Shown here piece after piece: positions 6,128-12,558 of a stretch of DNA of 17,148 nucleotides. The DNA comes from DASQPR01 sp035713725 (GTDB lineage Bacteria > Actinomycetota > Actinomycetes > Mycobacteriales > Micromonosporaceae). The DNA lies in the NCBI GenBank assembly GCA_035713725.1, contig DASTMZ010000142.1, positions 1 through 17,148 on the forward strand. Reading direction: 5' to 3'. Position numbers and translations under genes: made by a program. Positions within the stretch are counted from its first letter, which is position 1. Each line of letters starts with the position of its first letter. Under the pieces are notes generated by a model that was given only the letters and a program-made list of their open reading frames with translations, did no database searches and was not told the DNA's origin.

Positions 6128-7945
6128 CTAGCGCGTCAGCGACGTCAGGTTCACTCCGCTGGAGATCACACCGATGTGGCTGAACGCTTGCGGAAAGTTG
6201 CCGATGAACTCGCCGGTCGCCGGATCGATCTGCTCCGGGAAGAGGCCGAGAGAGCTCGCGCGAGCACACAGTGACTCGTAAAGTTCGGCCGCCGCATCGA
6301 GGCGCTGTTGCCGGGCCAGATTTTCGACGAGCCAGAAGCTGCAGAGCAAGAACGCGCCCTCGTCGCCGACGATGCCGTCCGGCGACTCCTTGTGGTGGTA
6401 CCGATATAGCAGCCCGCCGCCGGCGGACAGCCGGTCGGCCACCGCGTTTGCGGTGGCCACCATCCGCGGATGGTCGGCCGGGATGACGCGCCGCAGCGGC
6501 AGGGCGAGCAGGCTCGCGTCGAGGAGGCCGTCACCGTCGAGGTGTTCGCTGATGGTGTGGGCGTCCTCGTTCCATGCCTCCTCGACCACCGCGTGACGAA
6601 TGCGTTCGGCCGCGGCGCGCCACGCAGCCGTATCGCCAGGCAGGGCGAGGCGCTCGGCGATGCGGACCGCGCGGTCGAGCGCCACGTGGCACATGCCAGC
6701 CGAATACGTGAACGCGCGACCCTCGCTGCGTACTTCCCAGATGCCCTGGTCCGGATCGTGCCAAGCATGCGCGGCGCTGTCGGCCAGCGCGGCAAGTCCC
6801 CGCCAGAGGTGCCCTTCGATGGTTCCGCCGCCGCCAACCCACTGGTACGCGCAGTCGATGACCTCGCCGTATAGGTCATGCTGGCGCTGGTCGGCCGCAC
6901 CGTTGCCCCACCGAGCCGGCGCCGACCGCCGGTACCCCTCGAGTTCGGTGTCCTGCCATTCGTCGGGGACCTGCGCGCCATCGACGGCGTACATGATGCG
7001 TGGCGGCGGCCCATGCTCGAAGGCGTCGAGAACCCAACCGAGATATGCGTTGGCCTCACCGCGGAACCCGATGCGTCGCAGCGCATAGACGGAGTAGGCG
7101 GCGTCACGTACCCAGCTGTAGCGGTAGTCCCAGTTGCGTACGCCGCCGATGGGTGCCGGCAGGGACGAGGACGGTGCGGCGACGAGCGAACCGTGCTGCC
7201 AGTGGTCACAGAGCTTGAGCGTGATGGCGGCACGGCGTACGAGCGGCTGCTCGAAGCCGTCGTACTCGAATCCCGTCATCCATCGCCGCCATGCGTCTGC
7301 CGTAGCGCCCAGCATCTCGTCGGTGTTGAACCGGTGATGGCGGTGTGGGCTCGACCATGACAGGACGACGTCAAGCCGGTCCCCGGCGCCGAGCGTGTGC
7401 ACAGTGCGCAGACCGTCGAGCGGTCGGCTCGACCGCAGGTGGACGGTGAGCTCAGGGCGCCGCGACACGAGAATCTGCATTCCCCCGGCAGCGGCGCGAG
7501 TGGACCCGCCACCGCGCGGTTGCACATCGACGACGAGCTCGACGTGTCCATCGAGGACGGTCGCCGACCGGATGAGTTCGGCACGGTCGGCCGACGAGTC
7601 ATCGGTGAGATCCGCCCCGGGGCACAGGGCGAACGCGTCCGTCAGTCGTACGAGTCCGGTTGCGCTCTGTATTTCGGTTATCAGCACCGCGGTGTCGGGC
7701 TCGTACCGCTGTCGCGCTGTCACCGGATCGGTCGGGGCGATCGTGAAGTGCCCGCCGATGGCGTGGTCGAGCAAGCCGCAGAACACCGGCTCAGAGTCGA
7801 ACCGCGGCAGGCACATCCATGGGATGCTGCCGTCCAAGCCGACCAGCGCAGCGGTCTCGCCGTCCCCGATCAGGCCGAGATCTTCCAGCGGCAGATATCC
7901 GTCTCGGGTTCGGATCGGTCGGAAGGGCGGGTCTGGGTCGAACAT
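6128..7945 (-). CDS. GH15 family glycosidase (glucoamylase/trehalase-like)
   Basis: A 605-residue cytoplasmic protein with no signal peptide. It has the two-part layout of bacterial GH15 enzymes: an N-terminal beta-sandwich beginning YLPLEDLGLIGDGETAALVG and a C-terminal (alpha/alpha)6 barrel. Barrel markers are GGVRNWDYRYSWVRDAAYSV, GIWEVRSEGRAFTYSAGMC with Glu404, and GDEGAFLLCSFWLVENLA with Glu529. Glu404 and Glu529 are the likely acid/base pair. It ends FIGNFPQAFSHIGVISSGVNL, as the family does. Several mycobacterial relatives are trehalases, others act on alpha-glucans, so substrate is open. ATG 7945 is four bases after the alcohol dehydrogenase stop and lacks a strong ribosome site, which suggests translational coupling. 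The frame runs on upstream inside the dehydrogenase gene, but that is a shadow. It ends at TAG (6128-6130) with an open frame beyond. Confidence 0.93.
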   Translation of the reverse strand: MFDPDPPFRPIRTRDGYLPLEDLGLIGDGETAALVGLDGSIPWMCLPRFDSEPVFCGLLDHAIGGHFTIAPTDPVTARQRYEPDTAVLITEIQSATGLVRLTDAFALCPGADLTDDSSADRAELIRSATVLDGHVELVVDVQPRGGGSTRAAAGGMQILVSRRPELTVHLRSSRPLDGLRTVHTLGAGDRLDVVLSWSSPHRHHRFNTDEMLGATADAWRRWMTGFEYDGFEQPLVRRAAITLKLCDHWQHGSLVAAPSSSLPAPIGGVRNWDYRYSWVRDAAYSVYALRRIGFRGEANAYLGWVLDAFEHGPPPRIMYAVDGAQVPDEWQDTELEGYRRSAPARWGNGAADQRQHDLYGEVIDCAYQWVGGGGTIEGHLWRGLAALADSAAHAWHDPDQGIWEVRSEGRAFTYSAGMCHVALDRAVRIAERLALPGDTAAWRAAAERIRHAVVEEAWNEDAHTISEHLDGDGLLDASLLALPLRRVIPADHPRMVATANAVADRLSAGGGLLYRYHHKESPDGIVGDEGAFLLCSFWLVENLARQQRLDAAAELYESLCARASSLGLFPEQIDPATGEFIGNFPQAFSHIGVISSGVNLTSLTR

Positions 7946-7949
7946 CGCG

Positions 7950-9014
7950 TTAGAGCTCGAACACGATTCGTGCGGCGACCCTGCCGGCCTCGATGTCCGC
8001 GATGGCAGTGTTGACTTCATCGAGCGGCCGCGTCTCGCGGATGACGCGCGTCCGGCCCGCCGCGTGCAGGTCGAATACCCGACGCAGGTCGGCACGGGTG
8101 CCGACGATCGAGCCAACGATGTTCGTGCCGTTGATGACCGTTTCGAAGATCGGCAGGTCGATCTCGTTTTCGGCCGGGAGGCCGACAAGGACGAGCGTGC
8201 CGCCGCGACGCAGCGACTGGTAGGCCTGCTCGAATCCCCGCGGTGACACCGCGGTCGCGATCGCCTGGTGTGCGCCACCGAGTTGCTGGATCGCCTTGAC
8301 CGGATCGTCACGGGCGGCGTTGACCGCGAACTCCGCTCCAAGATCCCGAGCCAGTTGCAGTTTCTCGTCGGTAATGTCGACTGCGATGACGCGTCCGCCC
8401 TCGATGTTCGCGTACTGGATGGCGAGATGTCCGAGGCCACCGACACCGAACACCGCGACGAGATCACCGGCGTGCGTACCACCGAGCTTGACTGCCTTGT
8501 ACGTTGTGACTCCCGCACACGTCAACGGCGCCGCGTCGAGCGGGTCGATCCCGTCCGGCACCCTGACCACGTATTTCGCATATCCCGTGACGTATTCGCC
8601 GAACCCGCCATCGACGCTATAGCCGGTGTTCTTCTGGTTCAGGCACAGCGTCTCCCAACCGGAACCGCAGTAATCACACGTGCCACAGGCGTAACCGAGC
8701 CAGGGTAGGGCAACCCGTTCACCGACCGAGATCTCACTGACTCCCGGACCCAGCTCGGTGACGATCCCGACGCTCTCGTGACCGGGGACGAACGGCGGCG
8801 CCGGCTTCACCGGCCAGTCGCCGTGTGCCGCGTGGATATCCGTGTGACACAGCCCGGATGCCTCGACTTTGACCCGAACCTGTCCGGGTTCGAGCGGTCG
8901 CATCGGCAGCCGTTCGAGCCGAAGCGGCGCACCGAAGTCGTGCACCACCGCGGCACGGTAGGCCGCGGTCGTCGTCGCGTCAGATTCGTTGGGCGCGATC
9001 GCAGTTCCAGACAT
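7950..9014 (-). CDS. Zinc-dependent alcohol dehydrogenase (AdhP-like MDR)
   Basis: A 354-residue cytoplasmic NAD-dependent dehydrogenase of the medium-chain family, interconverting primary alcohols and aldehydes. Catalytic zinc ligands are Cys56 (GLCHTD), His79 (PGHE) and Cys166 (LTCAGVTTYKA). The structural zinc cysteines are Cys110, 113, 116 and 124 (CGTCDYC then C). The Rossmann motif GVGGLG is at 190-195. LPWLGYACGTCDYC and NTGYSVDGGFGEY are characteristic of AdhP-type bacterial enzymes. ATG 9014 is chosen because GGGAGGA lies nine bases upstream (9024-9030); the open frame further upstream has no homology. It is first in a unit with GH15, four bases on. Its upstream region faces the divergent glucose dehydrogenase. 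Confidence 0.94.
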   Translation of the reverse strand: MSGTAIAPNESDATTTAAYRAAVVHDFGAPLRLERLPMRPLEPGQVRVKVEASGLCHTDIHAAHGDWPVKPAPPFVPGHESVGIVTELGPGVSEISVGERVALPWLGYACGTCDYCGSGWETLCLNQKNTGYSVDGGFGEYVTGYAKYVVRVPDGIDPLDAAPLTCAGVTTYKAVKLGGTHAGDLVAVFGVGGLGHLAIQYANIEGGRVIAVDITDEKLQLARDLGAEFAVNAARDDPVKAIQQLGGAHQAIATAVSPRGFEQAYQSLRRGGTLVLVGLPAENEIDLPIFETVINGTNIVGSIVGTRADLRRVFDLHAAGRTRVIRETRPLDEVNTAIADIEAGRVAARIVFEL

Positions 9015-9193
9015 GAGACACCGTCCTCCCGACGACACGGGCACGTTTCCCCAGCTCAGGCTACGGCGCGACGCCTTGTAGTCGCGGGCCATCAGCGAAT
9101 CCCGCGGGCGCGCCGATCCAGCGCGCCGCCGACAACGTCCGGATTTTGATTGGTACGCCGGATCGACGTCCCGCAGCCACCGGACCTGCGAGA

Positions 9194-9267
9194 ACAAGGC
9201 TTGTACGGTGTGCCGAGGCGGTACGTTTTGCACGGCTGCGCCAAATCGCACGAACCGACGTGTGCGA
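9194..9267. promoter_or_regulatory. Inverted repeats in the divergent alcohol/glucose dehydrogenase promoter region
   Basis: The 292-bp gap 9015-9306 separates the two divergent dehydrogenase starts. It holds ACAAG-G-CTTGT (9194-9204, 5-bp arms) and TCGCAC (9246-9251) facing GTGCGA (9262-9267) across 10 bp. Either could be an operator for a shared regulator. Arms this short also arise by chance, and no regulator gene is adjacent. Confidence 0.3.
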
Positions 9268-9306
9268 GTGCAGCCCGACAATCACATGGCATGAAAGGCC
9301 GCCCTC

Positions 9307-10392
9307 ATGCGTGCACTGGCCGCCTACCGCGATCGCGCCGAAATTCGAATCATCGACGTCGCCGAGCCCGCGAAGCCGACCGGCCATCAGGTCCGCATCG
9401 CCGTCCACGAGGTCGGCATCTGCGGCACCGATCGGGACATCGCCGCCTTCGAGTACGGCGAGCCGCCACCCGGTTCCGACCACCTGATTCTCGGACACGA
9501 AGTGGTCGGCCGCGTCGTCGACACCGGTACGCAGGTGACGACCGTACAAGCCGGCGATCTTGTGGTGCTGACCGTACGCCGACCGTGTCCCGATCCCGGC
9601 TGCCGCGCGTGCACCACGGGTCGGCAAGACTTCTGTACCACCGGCGACTTCACCGAGCGCGGCATCAAACATGCGCACGGCTACCTCACCGAAGTCGTCC
9701 TCGAGGACGAACAGCACATCATTCCGGTCCCGGCACAGCTAGCCGACGTCGCCGCTCTGATCGAACCGTTGTCGATCGCCGCGAAGGCCGCCGAACAGGC
9801 GTACGCCGTGCAGCAGCGCCTGCCGTGGCAACCGGAGCGCGGCCGCGTCCTCGTGCTCGGCGCTGGACCGGTTGGCGTGCTCGGCGCCATTGCCATGGTG
9901 GTCACCGGCTTCGAGACGATCGTCTACTCCCGCGAACCCGCCGATAGCGTTCGCGCGGACAACGTTCGCCGGCTCGGCGCGACCTACCTCTCCGCGGAGG
10001 ACACGCCTCTCGACAAGATCTCCGGCACGGTCGGACCCATCGACGTCATCTACGAAGCCGTGGGCGTGGCCAGTGTCGCGTTCGGCTCTGCCCAGGCGCT
10101 CAGCCCCAACGGCCTGCTCATCCTGACCGGAATCCCGGCACCCACGGCACCGACCGCGCTGCCGCTCGACCGGATCATGAAGGACATCGTCCTCAACAAC
10201 CAAGCCATCATCGGCACCGTCAACGCCGGCCGGTCAGGATTCGAACTCGCGGTTCGCAAGCTCGAGCAGGCGATGTACCTCGTGCCGGACAGCGTCCGGG
10301 CGATCATCACCAATCGAGTGCCGCTCGACGCCGCGCCCGGCACACTCCGTGAACCACACGGCGTCAAGGACATCGTCCGGATGAGCGACTGA
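9307..10392 (+). CDS. Glucose 1-dehydrogenase (archaeal-type MDR family)
   Basis: A 361-residue cytoplasmic enzyme, predicted to oxidise beta-D-glucose (and possibly galactose) to the lactone with NAD(P). It resembles the Sulfolobus/Thermoplasma glucose dehydrogenases. GICGTDRDI holds catalytic zinc ligand Cys39, GHEVVG holds His64/Glu65, and LIEPLSIAAKA holds Glu153 where this family has its distinctive carboxylate. A Cys cluster at 94, 99, 102 and 110 fits a structural zinc site, with CPDPGC giving wider first spacing than the usual CxxC. ETG-like TTGDFTERGI and KHAHGYLTE follow, as in the family. GAGPVG at 185-190 is the nucleotide-binding loop. GAAAGG at 9293-9298 supports the start. It diverges from the alcohol dehydrogenase-GH15 unit, which could supply its glucose. 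It converges on the MoaD-like gene. Confidence 0.9.
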   Translation: MRALAAYRDRAEIRIIDVAEPAKPTGHQVRIAVHEVGICGTDRDIAAFEYGEPPPGSDHLILGHEVVGRVVDTGTQVTTVQAGDLVVLTVRRPCPDPGCRACTTGRQDFCTTGDFTERGIKHAHGYLTEVVLEDEQHIIPVPAQLADVAALIEPLSIAAKAAEQAYAVQQRLPWQPERGRVLVLGAGPVGVLGAIAMVVTGFETIVYSREPADSVRADNVRRLGATYLSAEDTPLDKISGTVGPIDVIYEAVGVASVAFGSAQALSPNGLLILTGIPAPTAPTALPLDRIMKDIVLNNQAIIGTVNAGRSGFELAVRKLEQAMYLVPDSVRAIITNRVPLDAAPGTLREPHGVKDIVRMSD

Positions 10393-10395
10393 CGC

Positions 10396-10410
10396 CGCTG
10401 CTTCGCAGCG
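10396..10410. terminator. Compact hairpin between convergent glucose dehydrogenase and MoaD-like stops
   Basis: CGCTGC-TTC-GCAGCG forms a perfect 6-bp stem with a 3-nt loop, three bases after the glucose dehydrogenase stop (10392) and 14 bases outside the MoaD-like stop (10425). It lacks a T-run, as many actinobacterial terminators do. It could serve both strands. Confidence 0.55.
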
Positions 10411-10424
10411 CCGGGTCCCGACGC

Positions 10425-10742
10425 CTACCCGCCGGCCATCGCGCCGAGGATGATGAACGGCTCCTCCCCGGCGAGCACCCGACGCGGCAGCGCCGTGTCG
10501 GGTGGCTCGTTGGACAGGTCCTCTTCGCAGGCGTAGAAGCGGACGAACGGTCGGCGCTGGCCACTGCCGCGGTCACGGATGGTGCCGGTCAGCATCGGGA
10601 ACTGCGCTTCGAGCGCATCGAGCACGATGCGTTGCGTGACCGGCGTGGCCTCGTCCACCGAACCCGCGGGTATCTCGAGGCGAACTTCGCCGGTCACCTT
10701 CGCCAGCGTCTTGAGATGGGCCGGTAGGACCACGCGGATCAC
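10425..10742 (-). CDS. Ubiquitin-like MoaD/ThiS-family protein with C-terminal Gly-Gly
   Basis: A 105-residue beta-grasp protein starting with GTG at 10742 (IRVVLPAHLKTLAKV) and ending in AMAGG. The free terminal Gly-Gly is the part that is adenylated and then thiocarboxylated or conjugated in MoaD, ThiS and ubiquitin-like modifiers. Blocks RRPFVRFYACEEDLS and EEPFIILGAMAGG mark a subfamily somewhat longer than classical MoaD (about 80 residues). GTGA overlaps the stop of the beta-propeller gene, so the two proteins are co-translated. No molybdopterin, thiamine, E1-like or JAB-type gene is in the window, so a housekeeping cofactor role is not supported by context. It could be a dedicated sulfur carrier or a protein modifier; the sequence does not decide. 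Confidence 0.85.
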   Translation of the reverse strand: MIRVVLPAHLKTLAKVTGEVRLEIPAGSVDEATPVTQRIVLDALEAQFPMLTGTIRDRGSGQRRPFVRFYACEEDLSNEPPDTALPRRVLAGEEPFIILGAMAGG

Positions 10743-11854
10743 GGCAGCACCTGAGCCTCGACGGACAGCACCGCCGGCAGGTCGCGCACGATCGGTGCCC
10801 ACGAATCGCCGTTATCGGCCGAGTGGTAAACCTGTCCACCGGTGGTGCCGAAGTAGATCCCGCACGGATCGAGAGCGTCGACCGCCATCGCGTCGCGGTA
10901 CACGTTGACGTAGCAGTCAGACTGCGGCAGGCCGTTGGTCAACGGCTCCCACTCGTTGCCACCGACGCGACTGCGGTAGACGCGCAACTTGCCCTCCGGC
11001 GGGAAGTGCTCCGAGTCGCTCTTGATGGGTACGACGTAGATCGTCTCTGGCTCATGCGCGTGTACTGCGATCGGGAACCCGAAGTCCGATGGCAGGTTAC
11101 CGCTGACCTCGTGCCAATTCGCACCGGCGTCGTCGCTGCGCAGCACGTCCCAATGCTTCTGCATGAACAGCGTGTCCGGCCGCGACGGGTGCTGCGTCAC
11201 GTGGTGCACGCAGTGGCCGACCTCGGAGTCGACATCGGGGATCTCTCCGGAACGCAAGCCCTTGTTGATCGGCAGCCACGTCGCGCCGGCGTCGTCACTG
11301 CGGAACGCACCGGCCGCCGAGATGGCCACGTAAATGCGGTCGGCGTGCACTGGATCGAGGATGATCGTGTGCAGGCACAGGCCGCCCGCGCCCGGCTGCC
11401 ATTGCGGCCCGGTCGGGTGCTGACGCAGGCCGGTGAGTTCGGTCCACTTGTTGCCGCCGTCTTTCGAGATGTAGAGCGCGGCATCTTCAGCGCCTGCGTA
11501 GACCGTGTCGGGATCGTCGCGCGACGGCTCAATGTGCCAGATCCGCTTGAACTCCCACGGCCGGGGCGTGCCGTCATACCACAAATGCTGGCCGACGTCG
11601 CCGTCGTAGGTGAAGTCGTTCCCGGCCGTCGTCCAGCTCTTGCCGCCGTCGTCGGACCGGTGGATCACCTGCCCGAACCAGCCACCCGACGCCGACGCGT
11701 ACAACCGGTCCGGGTTGGCTGGCGACCCGTTCATGTGGAAGATCTCCCAGCCCCCGAAGTGCGGACCGTCGACCGTCCAGTCCGTGCGGCTGCCGTCCGA
11801 GGTCAACGTGAACGCGCCCTTGCGTGTGCCAACCAGTACCCGTACCCCGCTCAT
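10739..11854 (-). CDS. Asp-box (BNR/sialidase-like) beta-propeller protein
   Basis: A 371-residue protein made of repeated beta-propeller blades. Asp-box motifs (SxDxGxxW) occur at 67-74, 130-137, 186-193, 240-247 and 345-352, with a degenerate one at 295-302, which suggests a six-bladed propeller. It starts VRVLVGTRKGAFTLTSDGSR with no signal peptide, so it is probably cytoplasmic. I do not see the Arg triad and Tyr/Glu set expected of a true sialidase, and that name would be misleading. GGAAGAGG just upstream (about eight bases) supports ATG 11854. Its stop overlaps the start of the ubiquitin-like gene by four bases. A stable link between a propeller and a small modifier suggests substrate recognition or a complex; that is inference. 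Confidence 0.88.
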   Translation of the reverse strand: MSGVRVLVGTRKGAFTLTSDGSRTDWTVDGPHFGGWEIFHMNGSPANPDRLYASASGGWFGQVIHRSDDGGKSWTTAGNDFTYDGDVGQHLWYDGTPRPWEFKRIWHIEPSRDDPDTVYAGAEDAALYISKDGGNKWTELTGLRQHPTGPQWQPGAGGLCLHTIILDPVHADRIYVAISAAGAFRSDDAGATWLPINKGLRSGEIPDVDSEVGHCVHHVTQHPSRPDTLFMQKHWDVLRSDDAGANWHEVSGNLPSDFGFPIAVHAHEPETIYVVPIKSDSEHFPPEGKLRVYRSRVGGNEWEPLTNGLPQSDCYVNVYRDAMAVDALDPCGIYFGTTGGQVYHSADNGDSWAPIVRDLPAVLSVEAQVLP

Positions 11855-11871
11855 GGTTAGTCCTCTTCCCG

Positions 11872-11901
11872 AGTCGTGATCTAATTCCCAGTCGTGATCT
11901 A
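11872..11901. repeat. 12-bp direct repeat, 18-bp period, upstream of the beta-propeller gene
   Basis: AGTCGTGATCTA occurs at 11872-11883 and again at 11890-11901, and TTCCC before each copy extends the match. The repeats sit 18-47 bases upstream of ATG 11854 on the minus strand. The copy nearest the gene includes the start of the GGGAAGAGG ribosome-site region. It could be a two-site operator or a recent small duplication of the leader. Confidence 0.7.
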
Positions 11902-11996
11902 GTGACCCCGATTGCTACCACGTCACTCCGACGATTTCGCTGCCGACGCTGCTGCACGCGTGCGCGCCCGTCGACACCGCACATGAGTACAACCTT

Positions 11997-12018
11997 GTCA
12001 ACGTCGACCGACGTTGAC
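11997..12018. promoter_or_regulatory. 22-bp palindrome, candidate operator
   Basis: The arms GTCAACGTCG (11997-12006) and CGACGTTGAC (12009-12018) are perfectly complementary, with a 2-bp centre. This size and symmetry fit a dimeric repressor of the TetR or MarR kind. The outer ends double as -35-like TTGAC(A/T) on both strands (TTGACA on the minus strand at 11996-12001, TTGACT on the plus at 12014-12019). A bound protein would thus cover two divergent promoters, but I see no clear -10 at 17 bp for either. No regulator gene is adjacent. Confidence 0.6.
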
Positions 12019-12217
12019 TAGGTCTCGGTCGGTCGAAAGTCCAATCGCAATGCGTAACGCCAGGCCAGACAGCTCGGAGAACCGCTGGGCTACATCGTGT
12101 CTGCGGCGTTAACCGTCTTCGGCAGGTGGCTTTCGGCACACCGCCGGTGAATACGTGAAACGATCTCGACATGAGGTCCACGTGCCTGCGTGGTCCCGAT
12201 CGTCCGAGGGGGCGGTG

Positions 12218-12499
12218 ATGAGCCAGGAGCGCCCCAGCGATGGTGCGGTTGCCACGGCCGAACGACGCCGGCTCAGCGGTGGCGCGATCGCCTCGCTCAG
12301 CGGGGCGGCATTGCTGGTCATTTTCATGATCCAGAACTCGACCCGCGTGCGTCTTCACTTCCTGGTCTGGGCGTTCAGCTTGCCGTTGTGGCTGCTGACG
12401 CTGATCTCCGCGGTGTTGGGTGCGATCGTCTGGTTCGGGCTCGGCGTGATGCGCAGGCATCGCCGCCGCAAGGAACGCCGAGAGGCTCGGCGCGACTGA
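12218..12499 (+). CDS. LapA-like (DUF1049) small membrane protein
   Basis: 93 residues from ATG 12218, preceded by GAGGGGG about six bases upstream. A basic/polar N-terminus of 21 residues is followed by two hydrophobic helices at about 22-38 and 50-75. The connecting QNSTRVRLHFLVWAFSLPLWLL is typical of the LapA/DUF1049 domain. The tail is very basic (RRHRRRKERREARRD) and should face the cytoplasm. In Gram-negatives LapA acts in lipopolysaccharide assembly, which cannot apply here; the role of actinobacterial members is unknown. The frame is open to an upstream ATG at 12155, but that start lacks a ribosome site. The gene is alone on its strand. Confidence 0.8.
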   Translation: MSQERPSDGAVATAERRRLSGGAIASLSGAALLVIFMIQNSTRVRLHFLVWAFSLPLWLLTLISAVLGAIVWFGLGVMRRHRRRKERREARRD

Positions 12500-12508
12500 G
12501 CACGGTGA

Positions 12509-12537
12509 CGGCCGGCCGCCGCATCGGCAGCCGGCCG
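12509..12537. terminator. Strong bidirectional terminator between LapA-like and FAD-oxidase genes
   Basis: Arms CGGCCGGC (12509-12516) and GCCGGCCG (12530-12537) pair perfectly. After one mismatch the stem continues with GCCG (12518-12521) against CGGC (12525-12528), leaving a CAT loop. CCTTTGT follows on the plus strand. It lies 10 bases after the LapA-like stop and 22 bases outside the stop of the opposing oxidase (12559). Confidence 0.75.
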
Positions 12538-12558
12538 CCTTTGTCGCGCGGCGTCGCG

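Larger units (their letters stand above)
11855..12217. other. 363-bp divergent intergenic region with no gene
   Basis: This region lies between the beta-propeller start (minus) and the LapA-like start (plus). I find no convincing protein or RNA gene in it. It contains the 12-bp direct repeats near the propeller gene and one long palindrome at 11997-12018. The open frames crossing it lack a ribosome site and recognisable sequence. Confidence 0.6.

Noticed and set aside
7946..8518. N-terminal extension of the GH15 frame to 796 residues
   Set aside because: Lies inside the alcohol dehydrogenase gene in another frame. Family similarity starts right after ATG 7945.
10739..11854. Annotation as exo-alpha-sialidase
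   Set aside because: Asp-boxes are structural repeats shared by many propellers. The catalytic Arg triad and Tyr/Glu of sialidases are not evident, and there is no secretion signal.
10823..11860. 345-codon plus-strand open frame opposite the beta-propeller gene
   Set aside because: Val/Arg-rich shadow of the propeller gene, whose Asp-box repeats and ribosome site are clear.
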